From: Bacillota bacterium | GTDB taxonomy: Bacteria > Bacillota > Clostridia > Peptostreptococcales > Anaerovoracaceae | Length of the DNA stretch: 5,917 bases | Reading direction: 5' to 3' | NCBI GenBank assembly: GCA_017386805.1 | Contig: JAFOGM010000254.1 | Coordinates: 1 to 5,917, forward strand | In this document: one piece after another, positions 1-5,173 of the stretch | How the letters are laid out: every line of letters begins with the position of its first letter | Position numbering within the stretch: position 1 is the first letter of the stretch | Position numbers and translations under genes: made by a program | The notes under the pieces: model-generated | What the model was told of the DNA's origin: nothing | The model's database searches: none | The model's input: only the letters and a program-made list of their open reading frames with translations

Positions 1-165
1 CCCCTTCGCGCCATTGGACAAATACAGGTAAGCGCGATTTCCGGACTTCGACCGCTTGACTGACAGCGTCCCCTTCGGCATCCTCGTTAAATCCCGCTTG
101 TTACGAAGATATCGCCGCTCCATAGCGGCCAACACCTCCGTCAAATACTGTTTTACATGACTCAT
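1..165 (-). CDS. Unrecognised protein, N-terminal 55 residues (gene runs off the left edge)
   Basis: An open frame starts at ATG 165-163 on the minus strand and is still open at position 1. The start is supported by an AAAGGGG ribosome binding site 5 nt upstream and by a well-spaced promoter (202-230). The visible 55 residues are very basic. A probable helix (about residues 5-20, LTEVLAAMERRYLRNKR) is followed by MPKGTLSVKRSKSGNRAYLY, which could be the first strands of a beta-rich domain. The 'PKG-x-L' stretch followed by a Lys-rich strand and aromatic residues resembles the start of small Bacillota hypothetical proteins, but I cannot assign a family or function. The frame was found by reading the complementary strand; no signal peptide or membrane segment is visible. 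Confidence 0.72.
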   Translation of the reverse strand, partial: MSHVKQYLTEVLAAMERRYLRNKRDLTRMPKGTLSVKRSKSGNRAYLYLSNGAKG

Positions 166-201
166 AGAAACCCCTTTCGATTTGCGAGTGATATTTACCA
201 T

Positions 202-230
202 ATTTTACCTCTTTTGACGCTAGGGTTCAA
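202..230 (-). promoter_or_regulatory. Sigma-A-type promoter of the leftward hypothetical gene
   Basis: Read on the minus strand: -35 TTGAAC (230-225), 17-nt spacer, -10 TAAAAT (207-202). Transcription would start near 195, giving a leader of about 30 nt before the ATG at 165. Spacing is ideal and both hexamers match consensus at four or more positions. Confidence 0.6.
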
Positions 231-298
231 CAGAAAAATGTAAAAAAATAGAAATTTCCAGCTTGGTTGGGGGCGCCGATAGGGCGTAAATTTGAAAA

Positions 299-340
299 GC
301 GTGACCAAATCGCAAGGTTTTTGCGCTCAAATAGTCACGG
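299..340. repeat. 42-bp dyad unit 1 of the GTGACYAWWTC repeat cluster
   Basis: Left arm GCGTGACCAAATC (299-311), 16-nt centre, right arm CAAATAGTCACGG (328-340), whose reverse complement is CCGTGACTATTTG. The two arms share the GTGAC core and an A/T-rich tail. The centre overlaps a second small hairpin, CGCAA-GGTTT-TTGCG (311-325). Geometry is the same as units 2 and 3. Confidence 0.75.
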
Positions 341-349
341 CAACCGCCT

Positions 350-381
350 TCGGCCTGAAAAGCGCTGCTGTTTTAGGCCGA
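350..381. repeat. Imperfect inverted repeat (hairpin) between dyads 1 and 2
   Basis: TCGGCCT (350-356) pairs with AGGCCGA (375-381). After a bulged G at 357 the stem continues as AAAA (358-361) with TTTT (371-374), leaving a 9-nt loop. No U-tract follows on either strand, so it is not a canonical terminator. It is unrelated in sequence to the GTGAC dyads. Confidence 0.6.
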
Positions 382-435
382 CGACGATGGATATTGAGGA
401 AAATTCAGTAAAAAATGGGGCCGTTCGAGAGGAAT

Positions 436-448
436 ACATGACCATAGG
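436..448. repeat. Solitary half-site of the same repeat
   Basis: ACATGACCATAGG matches the left-arm consensus RCGTGACYAWWTC. No inverted partner exists at the expected place (465-477). It lies 21 bp before the left arm of unit 2, so the two form a direct repeat (ATGACCATA / GTGACCATA). Confidence 0.55.
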
Positions 449-456
449 GGAAGAGT

Positions 457-498
457 GTGTGACCATATCAGATAAAAAAGCATGTGATTTGGTCATGC
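457..498. repeat. 42-bp dyad unit 2 of the GTGACYAWWTC repeat cluster
   Basis: Left arm GTGTGACCATATC (457-469), 16-nt A-rich centre, right arm GATTTGGTCATGC (486-498; reverse complement GCATGACCAAATC). The stem TGACCATATCA / TGATTTGGTCA pairs over 11 positions with one mismatch. Confidence 0.75.
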
Positions 499-529
499 GA
501 TATGAAAGGATACAAAGAAATAAAGAAAA

Positions 530-571
530 ACGTGACTATTTCGGTCCCCAAAAGGGTTGAAAGTGTCACGT
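530..571. repeat. 42-bp dyad unit 3, also a possible bidirectional terminator hairpin
   Basis: Left arm ACGTGACTATTTC (530-542), 16-nt centre, right arm GAAAGTGTCACGT (559-571). The perfect outer stem extends to 11 bp, AAAAACGTGAC (526-536) with GTCACGTTTTT (565-575). Inside it pair TTTC/GAAA and CCC/GGG (546-548 with 554-556), giving an almost continuous 50-nt hairpin. It is followed by T6 on the plus strand and by TTTTTCTTT on the minus strand. It could back up the wecC terminator, but this is inference. Confidence 0.75.
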
Positions 572-621
572 TTTTTAAAAGTACGGCAATCTATGCCGCC
601 AGTGCGGCCGCAGGCCGTCAC

Positions 622-652
622 AAAAGAAAAAGCTCCGCGCGAGCGGAGCTTT
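622..652 (-). terminator. Rho-independent terminator of wecC
   Basis: Perfect 10-bp stem AAAGCTCCGC (629-638) / GCGGAGCTTT (643-652) with a 4-nt loop. On the minus strand it is followed by TTTTTCTTTT (631 down to 622). It begins 10 nt past the wecC stop. The core arms AGCTCCGC/GCGGAGCT are identical to those of the terminator at 5174-5197. Confidence 0.9.
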
Positions 653-662
653 CGTATCAAAT

Positions 663-1913
663 TTAGTTTTTACCCAGCAGAGTACAGCTGAAGCCAGCGT
701 TCATAGCAGGTTCCATGTCTACGAAGTTTCTGGTATCGAAGAAGTTCTTGCGGCGCATGATCTGGCCCAGAGCTTCAAAGTCCAGTTCCTTGAACTGCTT
801 GTGGTGTACGCCCAGCAACAGCAGGTCGCTGTCCTTAGCAGCTTCCATCAGATCGTTGGTGATTCCGGGCTTACCCATAACGAACGGATCGTATAAGGAA
901 ACTTCCATGCCGCGGCCCTTCAGGATTTCATCCAGGTGCATCAGCGGGCTTTCACGCATATCGTCTACGTCCGGCTTGTAAGTTACGCCCAGGATGGTTA
1001 CCTTGGGAGATTCCACGCCTTCCAGGATCGCAGCGATGCGGTCAGCAACGTGAGTGGGCATAGAGTCGTTGGTGGTACGAGCCAGATGGATGATGTTCGC
1101 CAGAGAAGGTTCCTTTTCTACGATGAACCAGGGGTCAACAGCGATGCAGTGGCCGCCTACACCGGGGCCGGGCTGATGGATGTTAACGCGAGGATGCTTA
1201 TTACAGAGACGGATCACTTCCCAAACGTTGATGTTCAGGTTTTCGCAGATCTTTGCCAGTTCGTTGGCGAACGCAATATTTACATCGCGGAAGGTGTTTT
1301 CGGATAACTTGCACAGTTCTGCAGTACGGGCATCGGTTTCGTAGATTTCGCCCTTTACGAAGCACTTGTACAGTTCGGTGATCTTGTGCGCACATTCCGG
1401 AGTCAGACCGCCGGCAATACGATTATTGTTCACCAGTTCGTTCAGGATCTGGCCGGGAATCACGCGTTCCGGAGAGTGGCCCAGATAGAAGTCCACGCCA
1501 GCCTTCAGACCGGACTTTTCCAGAATGGGAACCATCAGAGTATCCACGGTACCAACCGGAGAAGTGGATTCCAGAATAACCAGGTCACCCTTCTTCAGAT
1601 AGGGTAACAGACCTTCGGTGGCAGCTTCCACGTACTTCATATCGGATCTCTTGTCTTCGGTGATGGGAGTCGGAACGGAAATGATGAAGACGTCAGCTTC
1701 TTCCGGTTCGCTCTTGGCAACCAGCTTACCTTCGCCCACAACCTTCTTTACCAGCTCGGGAAGACCGTTTTCTTCAATGATGATTTCGCCGCGGCTCAGC
1801 GCTTCAATAACAGCAGGGTTCTTGTCTACACCGATAACGAAGTTGCCGTTGTCAGCAAACATGCTGGCGGTGGGAAGACCGATGTAACCCAGACCGATTA
1901 CACAAATTTTCAT
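663..1913 (-). CDS. wecC: UDP-N-acetyl-D-mannosamine dehydrogenase (UDP-ManNAc to UDP-ManNAcA)
   Basis: This is a cytosolic NAD-dependent enzyme of the UDP-glucose/GDP-mannose dehydrogenase superfamily. WecC-type members oxidise C6 of UDP-ManNAc twice, making UDP-ManNAcA for surface polysaccharide. It has 416 residues, close to E. coli WecC (about 420). Visible motifs: Rossmann GLGYIG (7-12), PTPI (81-84), ESTSPVGT (115-122), SPERVIPGQ (147-155), the CKLSENTFRDVNIAFANEL helix (201-219, with Lys202), PGPGVGGHCIAVDPWFIV (248-265) with catalytic Cys256, and C-terminal YKPDVDDMRESP (312-323). The HPRVNI-x-QPGPGVGGHCIAVDPWF run is the WecC signature and argues against UDP-glucose dehydrogenase. 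The start at 1913 has AGGAGG 8 nt upstream; the same frame stays open to 2525, but that part is antisense to tagA. Codon use is strongly biased, like the transketolase genes, implying high expression. It is transcribed divergently from tagA. Confidence 0.95.
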   Translation of the reverse strand: MKICVIGLGYIGLPTASMFADNGNFVIGVDKNPAVIEALSRGEIIIEENGLPELVKKVVGEGKLVAKSEPEEADVFIISVPTPITEDKRSDMKYVEAATEGLLPYLKKGDLVILESTSPVGTVDTLMVPILEKSGLKAGVDFYLGHSPERVIPGQILNELVNNNRIAGGLTPECAHKITELYKCFVKGEIYETDARTAELCKLSENTFRDVNIAFANELAKICENLNINVWEVIRLCNKHPRVNIHQPGPGVGGHCIAVDPWFIVEKEPSLANIIHLARTTNDSMPTHVADRIAAILEGVESPKVTILGVTYKPDVDDMRESPLMHLDEILKGRGMEVSLYDPFVMGKPGITNDLMEAAKDSDLLLLGVHHKQFKELDFEALGQIMRRKNFFDTRNFVDMEPAMNAGFSCTLLGKN

Positions 1914-1957
1914 AATATAAACCTCCTGACAGGTATCAATCAAAAACAGGATAAAAG

Positions 1958-1984
1958 TAGAAACGCTTGAAAATACGCGTTTTC
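1958..1984. promoter_or_regulatory. cre-like inverted repeat in the wecC leader
   Basis: GAAACGC (1960-1966) faces GCGTTTTC (1977-1984), forming an inverted repeat just downstream of the predicted wecC start site. The window TAGAAACGCTTGAA (1958-1971) matches the cre consensus TGWAARCGYTWNCW at 11 of 14 positions by my count. A regulator bound here could act as a roadblock, or the RNA could fold. Function is inferred. Confidence 0.35.
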
Positions 1985-1998
1985 CATCAAAATATATT

Positions 1999-2027
1999 AT
2001 CATACAACACTGTAAAAGTAAAGACAA
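1999..2027 (-). promoter_or_regulatory. Probable wecC promoter
   Basis: Minus strand: -35 TTGTCT (2027-2022), 17-nt spacer, -10 TATGAT (2004-1999). The start would be near 1992, giving a leader of about 78 nt. Other A/T-rich hexamers nearby (GATAAT, TAATAT) mean the exact -10 is uncertain. Confidence 0.5.
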
Positions 2028-2067
2028 CGATTGTTCATTCCCGGAAGAAACGTTGAAAAAATCATAG

Positions 2068-2081
2068 TGGAAACGCTTCCA
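2068..2081. promoter_or_regulatory. cre-like operator (CcpA-type) over the tagA-transketolase promoter
   Basis: TGGAAACGCTTCCA is palindromic at its ends (TGGAA/TTCCA) and matches the cre consensus TGWAARCGYTWNCW at 13 of 14 positions (only the third base deviates). It overlaps the -35 region of the rightward promoter, a position where CcpA or another LacI-family repressor would block RNA polymerase. Site identity rests on sequence match only. Confidence 0.55.
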
Positions 2082-2096
2082 GTACTGTGTTATAAT
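2068..2096 (+). promoter_or_regulatory. Promoter of the tagA-transketolase operon (extended -10)
   Basis: Perfect -10 TATAAT (2091-2096) preceded by TGT (2088-2090), an extended -10 TGn element. The -35 at a 17-nt spacing is a weak TGGAAA (2068-2073, 4 of 6). The start would lie near 2102, leaving a leader of about 20 nt. The GGGAGG ribosome binding site is at 2109-2114. Confidence 0.75.
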
Positions 2097-2120
2097 ACAA
2101 ATATCTATGGGAGGAATTCT

Positions 2121-2894
2121 ATGACCATTGAACGAGAAAAAATTCATATCTGGGACATTCCCATCGACCGTGTGGACCGGACGCAGGCCATGGCCATTTT
2201 CGACGAGCTGATTGCGAAGCCGGGAGTGAGCATGATCGTAACGCCGAATTCTGAAATCATTATGAATGCATCGAAGGATGAGGATCTGGCGGATCTGATC
2301 CGCGAGGCAGAGCTGGTGATCCCCGACGGGATCGGCCTGGTATATGCATCGAAGTTCCTGGGAAAGCCGCTGCATGAGCGCGTGACAGGGATCGACTTTG
2401 CGGATGCTGCCTTGGCCAGATTGGCGAAGGAAGGACGATCTGCGTATTTTCTGGGAAGTAAGCCCGACGCAGGAAATGGTGTCAGTGTGGCGAAGCTTGC
2501 CGGGGAAAAGAAGATGGCGGAACATCCGGGACTGGTGGTGAGCGGCGCCCGTGACGGCTATTTCAAGCCGGAGGACGAAGCGGCCATCGTGGCGGACATC
2601 AACGCCAGCGGAGCGGAGCTCCTGCTGGTTGCCTTAGGGAGTCCGAAACAGGAAAAGTTTATCCGAAAGCATCGGGATGAACTGGTGAATGTGAAGGCTG
2701 CCATCGGGGTGGGCGGAAGCCTGGATGTCTGGGCCGGAACGCTGAAGAGAGCGCCGGAGTTTTACCAGAAACACGGATTGGAGTGGCTGTACCGGTTGAT
2801 TCAGGAACCGAGCAGATATAAGAGAATGGCAGCGATTCCGCTGTTTATGTTAAAAGTCGTTGTAACGAAAGGAAGGAAGAAAAATGGCAATTAA
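2121..2894 (+). CDS. tagA: WecG/TagA/CpsF-family glycosyltransferase (ManNAc or ManNAcA transferase)
   Basis: Members of this GT26 family add ManNAc (TagA, wall teichoic acid linkage unit) or ManNAcA (WecG) to undecaprenyl-PP-GlcNAc on the inner face of the membrane. The protein has 257 residues, the usual length. Motifs: TPNSEII (41-47), VIPDGIGLV (66-74, Asp69 at the catalytic aspartate position of TagA), ERVTGID (86-92), YFLGS (109-113), LGSPKQEKF (172-180) and GVGGSLDVWAGTLKRAPEF (196-214). Next comes GLEWLYRLIQEPSRYKR (219-235), part of the C-terminal appendage thought to contact membrane or acceptor. ATG 2121 is chosen because GGGAGG lies 6 nt upstream and the promoter -10 is at 2091-2096; the in-frame extension to 2031 would cross the promoter. 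Sugar choice is open; the divergent wecC makes ManNAcA plausible. Its last 11 bases overlap the next gene. Codon use is less biased than in the transketolase genes. Confidence 0.93.
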   Translation: MTIEREKIHIWDIPIDRVDRTQAMAIFDELIAKPGVSMIVTPNSEIIMNASKDEDLADLIREAELVIPDGIGLVYASKFLGKPLHERVTGIDFADAALARLAKEGRSAYFLGSKPDAGNGVSVAKLAGEKKMAEHPGLVVSGARDGYFKPEDEAAIVADINASGAELLLVALGSPKQEKFIRKHRDELVNVKAAIGVGGSLDVWAGTLKRAPEFYQKHGLEWLYRLIQEPSRYKRMAAIPLFMLKVVVTKGRKKNGN

Positions 2895-3708
2895 TTACGA
2901 GCTGTTAGCGCAGAAAGCAGCTGACATCAGGGTTGACATTATTCGAGAAGTGCATGCTGCAGCATCGGGCCATCCGGGTGGATCGCTTTCTGCATCTGAC
3001 ATTGTAACTGTATTGTATTTCCATGAAATGAACATTGATCCCGCGGATCCCAAGAAGGAAGACCGCGATAAATTTGTTCTGTCCAAGGGCCACGCTGCTC
3101 CTGTGCAGTATGCGGCTATGGCAGAAAGAGGCTACTTCCCCAAGGAAGAGCTGCTGACCCTGAGAAAGCTGGGAAGCCGTCTGCAGGGCCATCCGTCTAT
3201 GAAGATGCTGCCGGGTATCGAAATGTCCACCGGTTCTCTGGGCCAGGGTGTTGGCGTTGCTGTAGGTATGGCAATGGCAAACAAGCTGGACGGTAAGGAC
3301 GGAAGAGTCTACACCCTGCTGGGCGACGGTGAAATCCAGGAAGGTCTGGTTTGGGAAGCTGCAATGGCTGCTGCTCACTATAAGCTGGACAACCTGTGCG
3401 CTATCGTTGACTGGAACGGTCTGCAGATCGACGGTAAGAACGAAGACGTTATGAATGTAAAGCCCATCGATGACAAGTTCAAGGCCTTCGGCTGGAACGT
3501 GATCGAAATCGATGGTCATAATCTGGAAGAAATCGTGGAAGCGTTCGAACGTGCAAGAGCTTGCAAGGGTCGTCCGACCATGATCCTGGCTAAGACCCAC
3601 AAGGGCTACGGTGTATCCTTCATGACAGACAATGCTGGCTGGCATGGTAAGGCTCCGTCTGACGAACAGGCGAAGCAGGCGGTAGAAGAACTGGGAGGTG
3701 AATGGTAA
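2884..3708 (+). CDS. tkt: Transketolase, N-terminal (TPP pyrophosphate-binding) subunit
   Basis: First half of a two-gene transketolase, which with the C-terminal subunit moves a two-carbon ketol unit between sugar phosphates in the non-oxidative pentose phosphate pathway. It has 274 residues, normal for a split subunit. Visible: SGHPGGSLSASD (28-39, His30), FVLSKGHAAP (64-73, His70), LQGHPS (100-105, His103) and MSTGSLGQG (114-122). The thiamine diphosphate motif runs from GDGE (147-150) to Asn178 in VDWNGLQIDG, and the tail has THKGYGVSFM (238-247). It starts at ATG 2884 inside the end of tagA, with a GGAAGGAAG ribosome binding site, so translation is probably coupled. Codon use is strongly optimised after roughly the first 50 codons. 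The stop TAA shares its last base with the ATG of the next gene. Symbol tkt is used for both halves since no standard split-gene name exists. Confidence 0.95.
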   Translation: MAINYELLAQKAADIRVDIIREVHAAASGHPGGSLSASDIVTVLYFHEMNIDPADPKKEDRDKFVLSKGHAAPVQYAAMAERGYFPKEELLTLRKLGSRLQGHPSMKMLPGIEMSTGSLGQGVGVAVGMAMANKLDGKDGRVYTLLGDGEIQEGLVWEAAMAAAHYKLDNLCAIVDWNGLQIDGKNEDVMNVKPIDDKFKAFGWNVIEIDGHNLEEIVEAFERARACKGRPTMILAKTHKGYGVSFMTDNAGWHGKAPSDEQAKQAVEELGGEW

Positions 3709-4637
3709 TGGCAGCTAAGATGGCTACAAGACAGGCATACGGTAATTTCCTGAAGGAACTGGCCGTTACAAATAAGAATGCAGTTGTTATGGACGCTGAC
3801 CTGTCCGGTTCTACCATGACCAAGGAATTCAAGGCAGTTGCTCCGGAACGTTTCTTCAACGCTGGTATCGCAGAACAGAATCTGTATGCAATGGCTGCTG
3901 GTCTGGCTCAGTCCGGTAAAGTCGTATTCGCATCCACCTTTGCAATGTTCGCTGCTGGCCGTGCATTCGAAATCATCAGAAACTCCATCGCTTACACCAA
4001 TGCAAACGTAAAGGTATGCGCTACTCACGCTGGTCTGACCGTTGGTGAAGACGGTGCTTCCCACCAGGTTGTGGAAGACATCGCTCTGATGCGTTCCATC
4101 CCCGGCATGGTTGTTGTAAACCCCGCTGACGGTGCATCCGCAATGGCTCTGCTGAAGAAGGTTTCCGAAATGTATGGTCCGGCTTACGTTCGTCTGGGTC
4201 GTGCAGCTGTAGAACCCATCTACGAAGATGACATCGAAGTAGAAGTTGGTAAGGGTCTGCTGGTTCGCGACGGTAAGGATGCAACCATCATCGCTACCGG
4301 TATCATGGTTGGCGAAGCTCTGAAGGCTGCTGACATGCTGAAGGAAGAAGGCATCGAAGTTCGCGTGATCGACATGCACACCATCAAGCCGCTGGATGAA
4401 GAAATCATCGTGAAGGCTGCGGAAGAAACCGGCGCTATCGTAACTGCAGAAGAACACACCGTGATCGGTGGTTTAGGTTCCGCTGTTGCTGAAGTTCTGG
4501 CGCAGAAGTGCCCCACCAAGATGAAGATCGTTGGTGTTCAGGACACCTTCGGCGAATCCGGTAAGCCCGGTGAACTGCTGGCGAAGTACGGCCTGACTGC
4601 AGAAGATCTGGTAAAGGCTGTTAAGGGTCTGAAGTAA
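3708..4637 (+). CDS. tkt: Transketolase, C-terminal (pyrimidine-binding) subunit
   Basis: Second half of the split transketolase, carrying the TPP pyrimidine-binding and transketolase C-terminal domains. From this start it has 309 residues. GIAEQNL (53-59) holds the glutamate (Glu56) that activates the thiamine ring. FAAGRAFEIIR (81-91) and THAGLTVGEDGASHQ (107-121, with His107 and His119) line the active site. The C-terminal domain (about 183-309) includes IDMHTIKPLD (221-230) and EEHTVIGGLGSAV (248-260). I prefer ATG 3708 over ATG 3702: GGGAGG at 3693-3698 is 9 nt from 3708 but only 3 nt from 3702. The TAATG junction indicates translational coupling and equal subunit production. Codon bias is very strong. 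It is the last gene before the terminator at 4650-4703. Confidence 0.95.
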   Translation: MAAKMATRQAYGNFLKELAVTNKNAVVMDADLSGSTMTKEFKAVAPERFFNAGIAEQNLYAMAAGLAQSGKVVFASTFAMFAAGRAFEIIRNSIAYTNANVKVCATHAGLTVGEDGASHQVVEDIALMRSIPGMVVVNPADGASAMALLKKVSEMYGPAYVRLGRAAVEPIYEDDIEVEVGKGLLVRDGKDATIIATGIMVGEALKAADMLKEEGIEVRVIDMHTIKPLDEEIIVKAAEETGAIVTAEEHTVIGGLGSAVAEVLAQKCPTKMKIVGVQDTFGESGKPGELLAKYGLTAEDLVKAVKGLK

Positions 4638-4649
4638 TTACGAATAAAC

Positions 4650-4703
4650 AACTCCCTCCGAGAATACACTGAACCAAACGGTATTCAAAGGAGGGAGTTT
4701 TTT
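4650..4703 (+). terminator. Rho-independent terminator of the tagA-transketolase operon
   Basis: Perfect 10-bp outer stem AACTCCCTCC (4650-4659) / GGAGGGAGTT (4690-4699). A second inner stem is GAATAC (4662-4667) / GTATTC (4681-4686), and T6 occupies 4698-4703. It starts 13 nt after the transketolase stop. The 3' arm contains the Shine-Dalgarno of the next gene. Confidence 0.88.
4687..4695 (+). promoter_or_regulatory. Ribosome binding site buried in the terminator 3' arm
   Basis: AAAGGAGGG is an excellent Shine-Dalgarno, ending about 10 nt before the GTG at 4705. GGAGGG (4690-4695) is fully paired with CCCTCC in the hairpin, so read-through mRNA would have a hidden ribosome binding site. It also fixes the otherwise ambiguous start of the following gene. 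Confidence 0.65.
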
Positions 4704-4704
4704 C

Positions 4705-5154
4705 GTGGATAAAATTCGGAATCATAAAAAGCTGGTGATGGGGGTGGTTGCCCTGGCTCTGGCCGTGGGCGGTGGTTTCGCCTTTCTGGGCGGCAACGGT
4801 ACGGATGTGGAATTTACGGTGCTGAGCGAATCGGAATACCCCGGCGAGATCGTCAGCCAGGTGATCCCCCAGTATCGGAAGCTGGAACGAGCGTTGGCCT
4901 GCGTGGTGGATGACAAAATTTATGTGGTGGCAACCCGTGGGGAGAAGGCTTCCGATGGGTATGAGATCATGATCGATAAAATGACGCTGACGGAGGAAGA
5001 GGGAACAAAGGTGCTGGAGGTCTATGTGAAATTCAAGGACCCGGATCCGGAAGGCGCCCTGGGCCAGGCAGTGACCTACCCGCTGCAGGTGGCAGTGACC
5101 CAGCTGGAAGAACTGCCGGAACAGATTTCTCTGAAAGTACAATATGTGGATTGA
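4705..5154 (+). CDS. Membrane-anchored protein with PrcB-like C-terminal domain
   Basis: A 149-residue protein. A short basic N-terminus (MDKIRNHKK) is followed by a hydrophobic segment (about 10-30, LVMGVVALALAVGGGFAFLG), i.e. a signal anchor. The rest is an extracytoplasmic beta-rich domain; there is no lipobox Cys. The segment from about 71 to 134 resembles the C-terminal domain of PrcB-type protease-complex subunits: a strand KIYVVATRGEK, then DGYEIMIDKM, an EVYVKFKDPDP strand and QAVTYPLQVAV. That match is by eye, so the name is tentative and the molecular role unknown. Start GTG 4705 is chosen for its strong GGAGG and the N-terminal charge; ATG 4738 would remove the basic N-region and has no ribosome binding site. 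The gene follows a terminator and is followed by another, so it may be a single-gene unit, though I see no convincing promoter of its own. Confidence 0.75.
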   Translation: MDKIRNHKKLVMGVVALALAVGGGFAFLGGNGTDVEFTVLSESEYPGEIVSQVIPQYRKLERALACVVDDKIYVVATRGEKASDGYEIMIDKMTLTEEEGTKVLEVYVKFKDPDPEGALGQAVTYPLQVAVTQLEELPEQISLKVQYVD

Positions 5155-5173
5155 ACATACAAATGAAGGTGAG

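Larger units (their letters stand above)
166..662. other. Gene-free interval of about 500 bp with promoter, dyad repeats and terminator
   Basis: No convincing gene lies here. The longest open frames (267-560 from a TTG, and 484-666) have no good ribosome binding site, have protein-unlike composition, and run straight through palindromic DNA. What it holds: the leftward promoter (202-230), three 42-bp dyads and a solitary half-site (299-571), an unrelated hairpin (350-381), a small hairpin CGGCA-atcta-TGCCG (584-598), a TGCGGCCGCA palindrome (603-612) and the wecC terminator (622-652). It separates two leftward genes. Confidence 0.7.

Noticed and set aside
214..246. Rightward promoter starting with TTGACG at 214-219
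   Set aside because: No acceptable -10 at 16-18 nt and no credible rightward gene downstream.
267..560. A 97-residue frame in the repeat region
   Set aside because: TTG start without a ribosome binding site, composition unlike a protein, and it reads through the palindromic dyads, which explain its repeated VTI/MTI-like residues.
299..571. Interpretation of the dyads as a CRISPR array
   Set aside because: Repeats are inverted pairs with degenerate arms and irregular distances between units; there are no uniform spacers and no cas genes.
299..660. Remnant of an insertion sequence
   Set aside because: No transposase fragment, terminal inverted repeats of one element or target-site duplication could be seen.
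484..666. A 60-residue frame running into the wecC terminator
   Set aside because: No ribosome binding site; it encodes the hairpins at 526-575 and 629-652 and overlaps the wecC stop.
1914..1992. A riboswitch in the wecC leader
   Set aside because: The leader is short and A/T-rich with only weak stems; no known riboswitch core could be recognised.
2031..2120. Upstream extension of tagA by 30 residues
   Set aside because: It would span the promoter and cre-like site; ATG 2121 has the ribosome binding site and begins at the usual family N-terminus.
1914..2525. A 620-residue leftward open frame extending wecC upstream to 2525
   Set aside because: The extra 204 residues are antisense to tagA and cross both promoters and the AGGAGG site; the true start at 1913 gives a full-length WecC.
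2905..4519. Long leftward frames (up to 283 residues) opposite the transketolase genes
   Set aside because: Shadows produced by the strong codon bias of the sense genes; no family signal and no ribosome binding sites.
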